64,000 bases of DNA from NCBI RefSeq assembly GCF_019834675.1, contig NZ_JABUBU010000013.1, positions 28,005-92,004 on the forward strand, given 5' to 3'. Under the pieces are notes generated by a model, which saw only the letters and a list, made by a program, of their open reading frames with translations, had not been told where the DNA came from and did not search any database. The stretch's first letter is position 1, and each line of letters begins with the position of its first letter. Origin of the DNA: Rhodococcoides corynebacterioides. Its GTDB lineage: Bacteria; Actinomycetota; Actinomycetes; Mycobacteriales; Mycobacteriaceae. The position numbers were made by a program, and so were the translations under genes. Of this stretch, positions 63,487 to 64,000 are shown piece by piece.

Positions 63487-64000
63487 ATGCGCGCCCTGGT
63501 GATCGAGGAGTTCGGCCGGCCCGGTGAGGTTCGGGAGGTGCCGCGGCCCGATGCGGCGCCCGACGGGGCCGTGATCGCGGTGGCGTCGACGGGGGTGTGC
63601 CGTAGCGACTGGCACGCCTGGCAGGGGCACGACGACGGTGTTCGGCTGCCGTTCGTCCCGGGCCACGAGTTCGCGGGCACGGTGGTGTCGGTGGGCAGCG
63701 AGGTGGACCGCGCGTGGCTCGGGCAGCGGGTGACCACGCCGTTCGTGTGCGCGTGCGGTCGGTGCGCCGAGTGCGCGGCGGGGGAGCAGCAGGTGTGCGT
63801 GCGGCAGGAGCAGCCGGGGTTCACCCACGACGGGTCGTTCGCCGAGTTCGTCGCGGTGCGTTACGCGGAGACCAATCTGGTGGCGCTGCCCGACGCGGTG
63901 TCGTTCGACGTCGCCGCCACCCTCGGCTGCCGCTATGCGACGGCGTGGCGGGCGGTGCATCGTCGGGCGCGGGTGGTGGCGACGTCGAACGACACCGCGT
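63487..64000 (+). CDS. Zinc-dependent alcohol dehydrogenase, N-terminal part (runs off right edge)
   Basis: The first 171 residues of an MDR-family enzyme. TGVCRSDWHAWQGHDD holds the catalytic zinc cysteine, VPGHEFAGTVVSVG the histidine and glutamate. CACGRCAECAAGEQQVC carries the four structural-zinc cysteines. It oxidises an alcohol with NAD(P). The ATG at 63487 is preceded by AGAGAAG. The NAD-binding domain is beyond the window. Confidence 0.87.
   Translation, partial: MRALVIEEFGRPGEVREVPRPDAAPDGAVIAVASTGVCRSDWHAWQGHDDGVRLPFVPGHEFAGTVVSVGSEVDRAWLGQRVTTPFVCACGRCAECAAGEQQVCVRQEQPGFTHDGSFAEFVAVRYAETNLVALPDAVSFDVAATLGCRYATAWRAVHRRARVVATSNDTA

Overview
The window is 64 kb of very GC-rich DNA whose genes start often with GTG or TTG and are packed in short, overlapping operons. 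The gene content points to a mycolic-acid actinobacterium of the order Mycobacteriales, most likely Rhodococcus or a close relative. The strongest anchor is the block trmB - NYN protein - mmpL3 read leftwards and a P-loop gene, a coiled-coil membrane gene and pckG read rightwards (about 46.6-55.7 kb), followed by a methyltransferase, a glycosyltransferase, a large membrane protein and a flippase. This order resembles the Rv0206c-Rv0211 and Rv0224c-Rv0226c regions of Mycobacterium tuberculosis. This is recalled synteny; no search was run.

Layout. 0-7.5 kb: the start of a type II NADH dehydrogenase, a PlsC-type acyltransferase with an internal 9-residue tandem repeat, a glyoxalase-fold protein, a FabG / phosphoesterase / S4 operon, a FadE25-like acyl-CoA dehydrogenase, an OatA-like acyltransferase and a TetR regulator. 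7.5-22.3 kb: a sugar and polyol island with xylulokinase, an XylFGH transporter, a ROK repressor, two polyol dehydrogenases, a SorC-family regulator, a four-gene CUT1 polyol transporter and an SDR. The catabolic genes converge on D-xylulose 5-phosphate, and xylose isomerase is absent. 22.3-30.6 kb: a three-gene amidohydrolase / TetR / hydrolase operon, SecA2 coupled to a cysteine-cluster pentapeptide protein, an MBL-fold hydrolase and an alpha/beta hydrolase. 30.6-39.3 kb: an ABC-F protein, a penicillin-binding lipoprotein followed by a paralogue that has lost its catalytic motifs, and small membrane and stress proteins. 39.3-46.6 kb: a class III cyclase with HAMP domain, an AI-2E family exporter overlapping a two-component system, a DUF1707 protein and a DUF2339 membrane protein. 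46.6-64 kb: the mmpL3-pckG block, glucokinase, cell-envelope glycan genes, an FAH-family hydrolase, a hemerythrin protein and the start of a zinc alcohol dehydrogenase.

Non-coding signals found by eye include 27-bp and 23-bp tandem repeats at or beyond gene ends, a roughly 50-bp dispersed intergenic repeat in three copies, an identical 12-bp palindrome upstream of ndh/plsC and of pckG, paired operators at both sugar regulons, several hairpin terminators, and eight promoters whose -10 hexamer lies 6-7 nt before the start codon, as expected for leaderless mRNAs. No rRNA, tRNA, CRISPR array, transposase, integrase or phage gene was seen.
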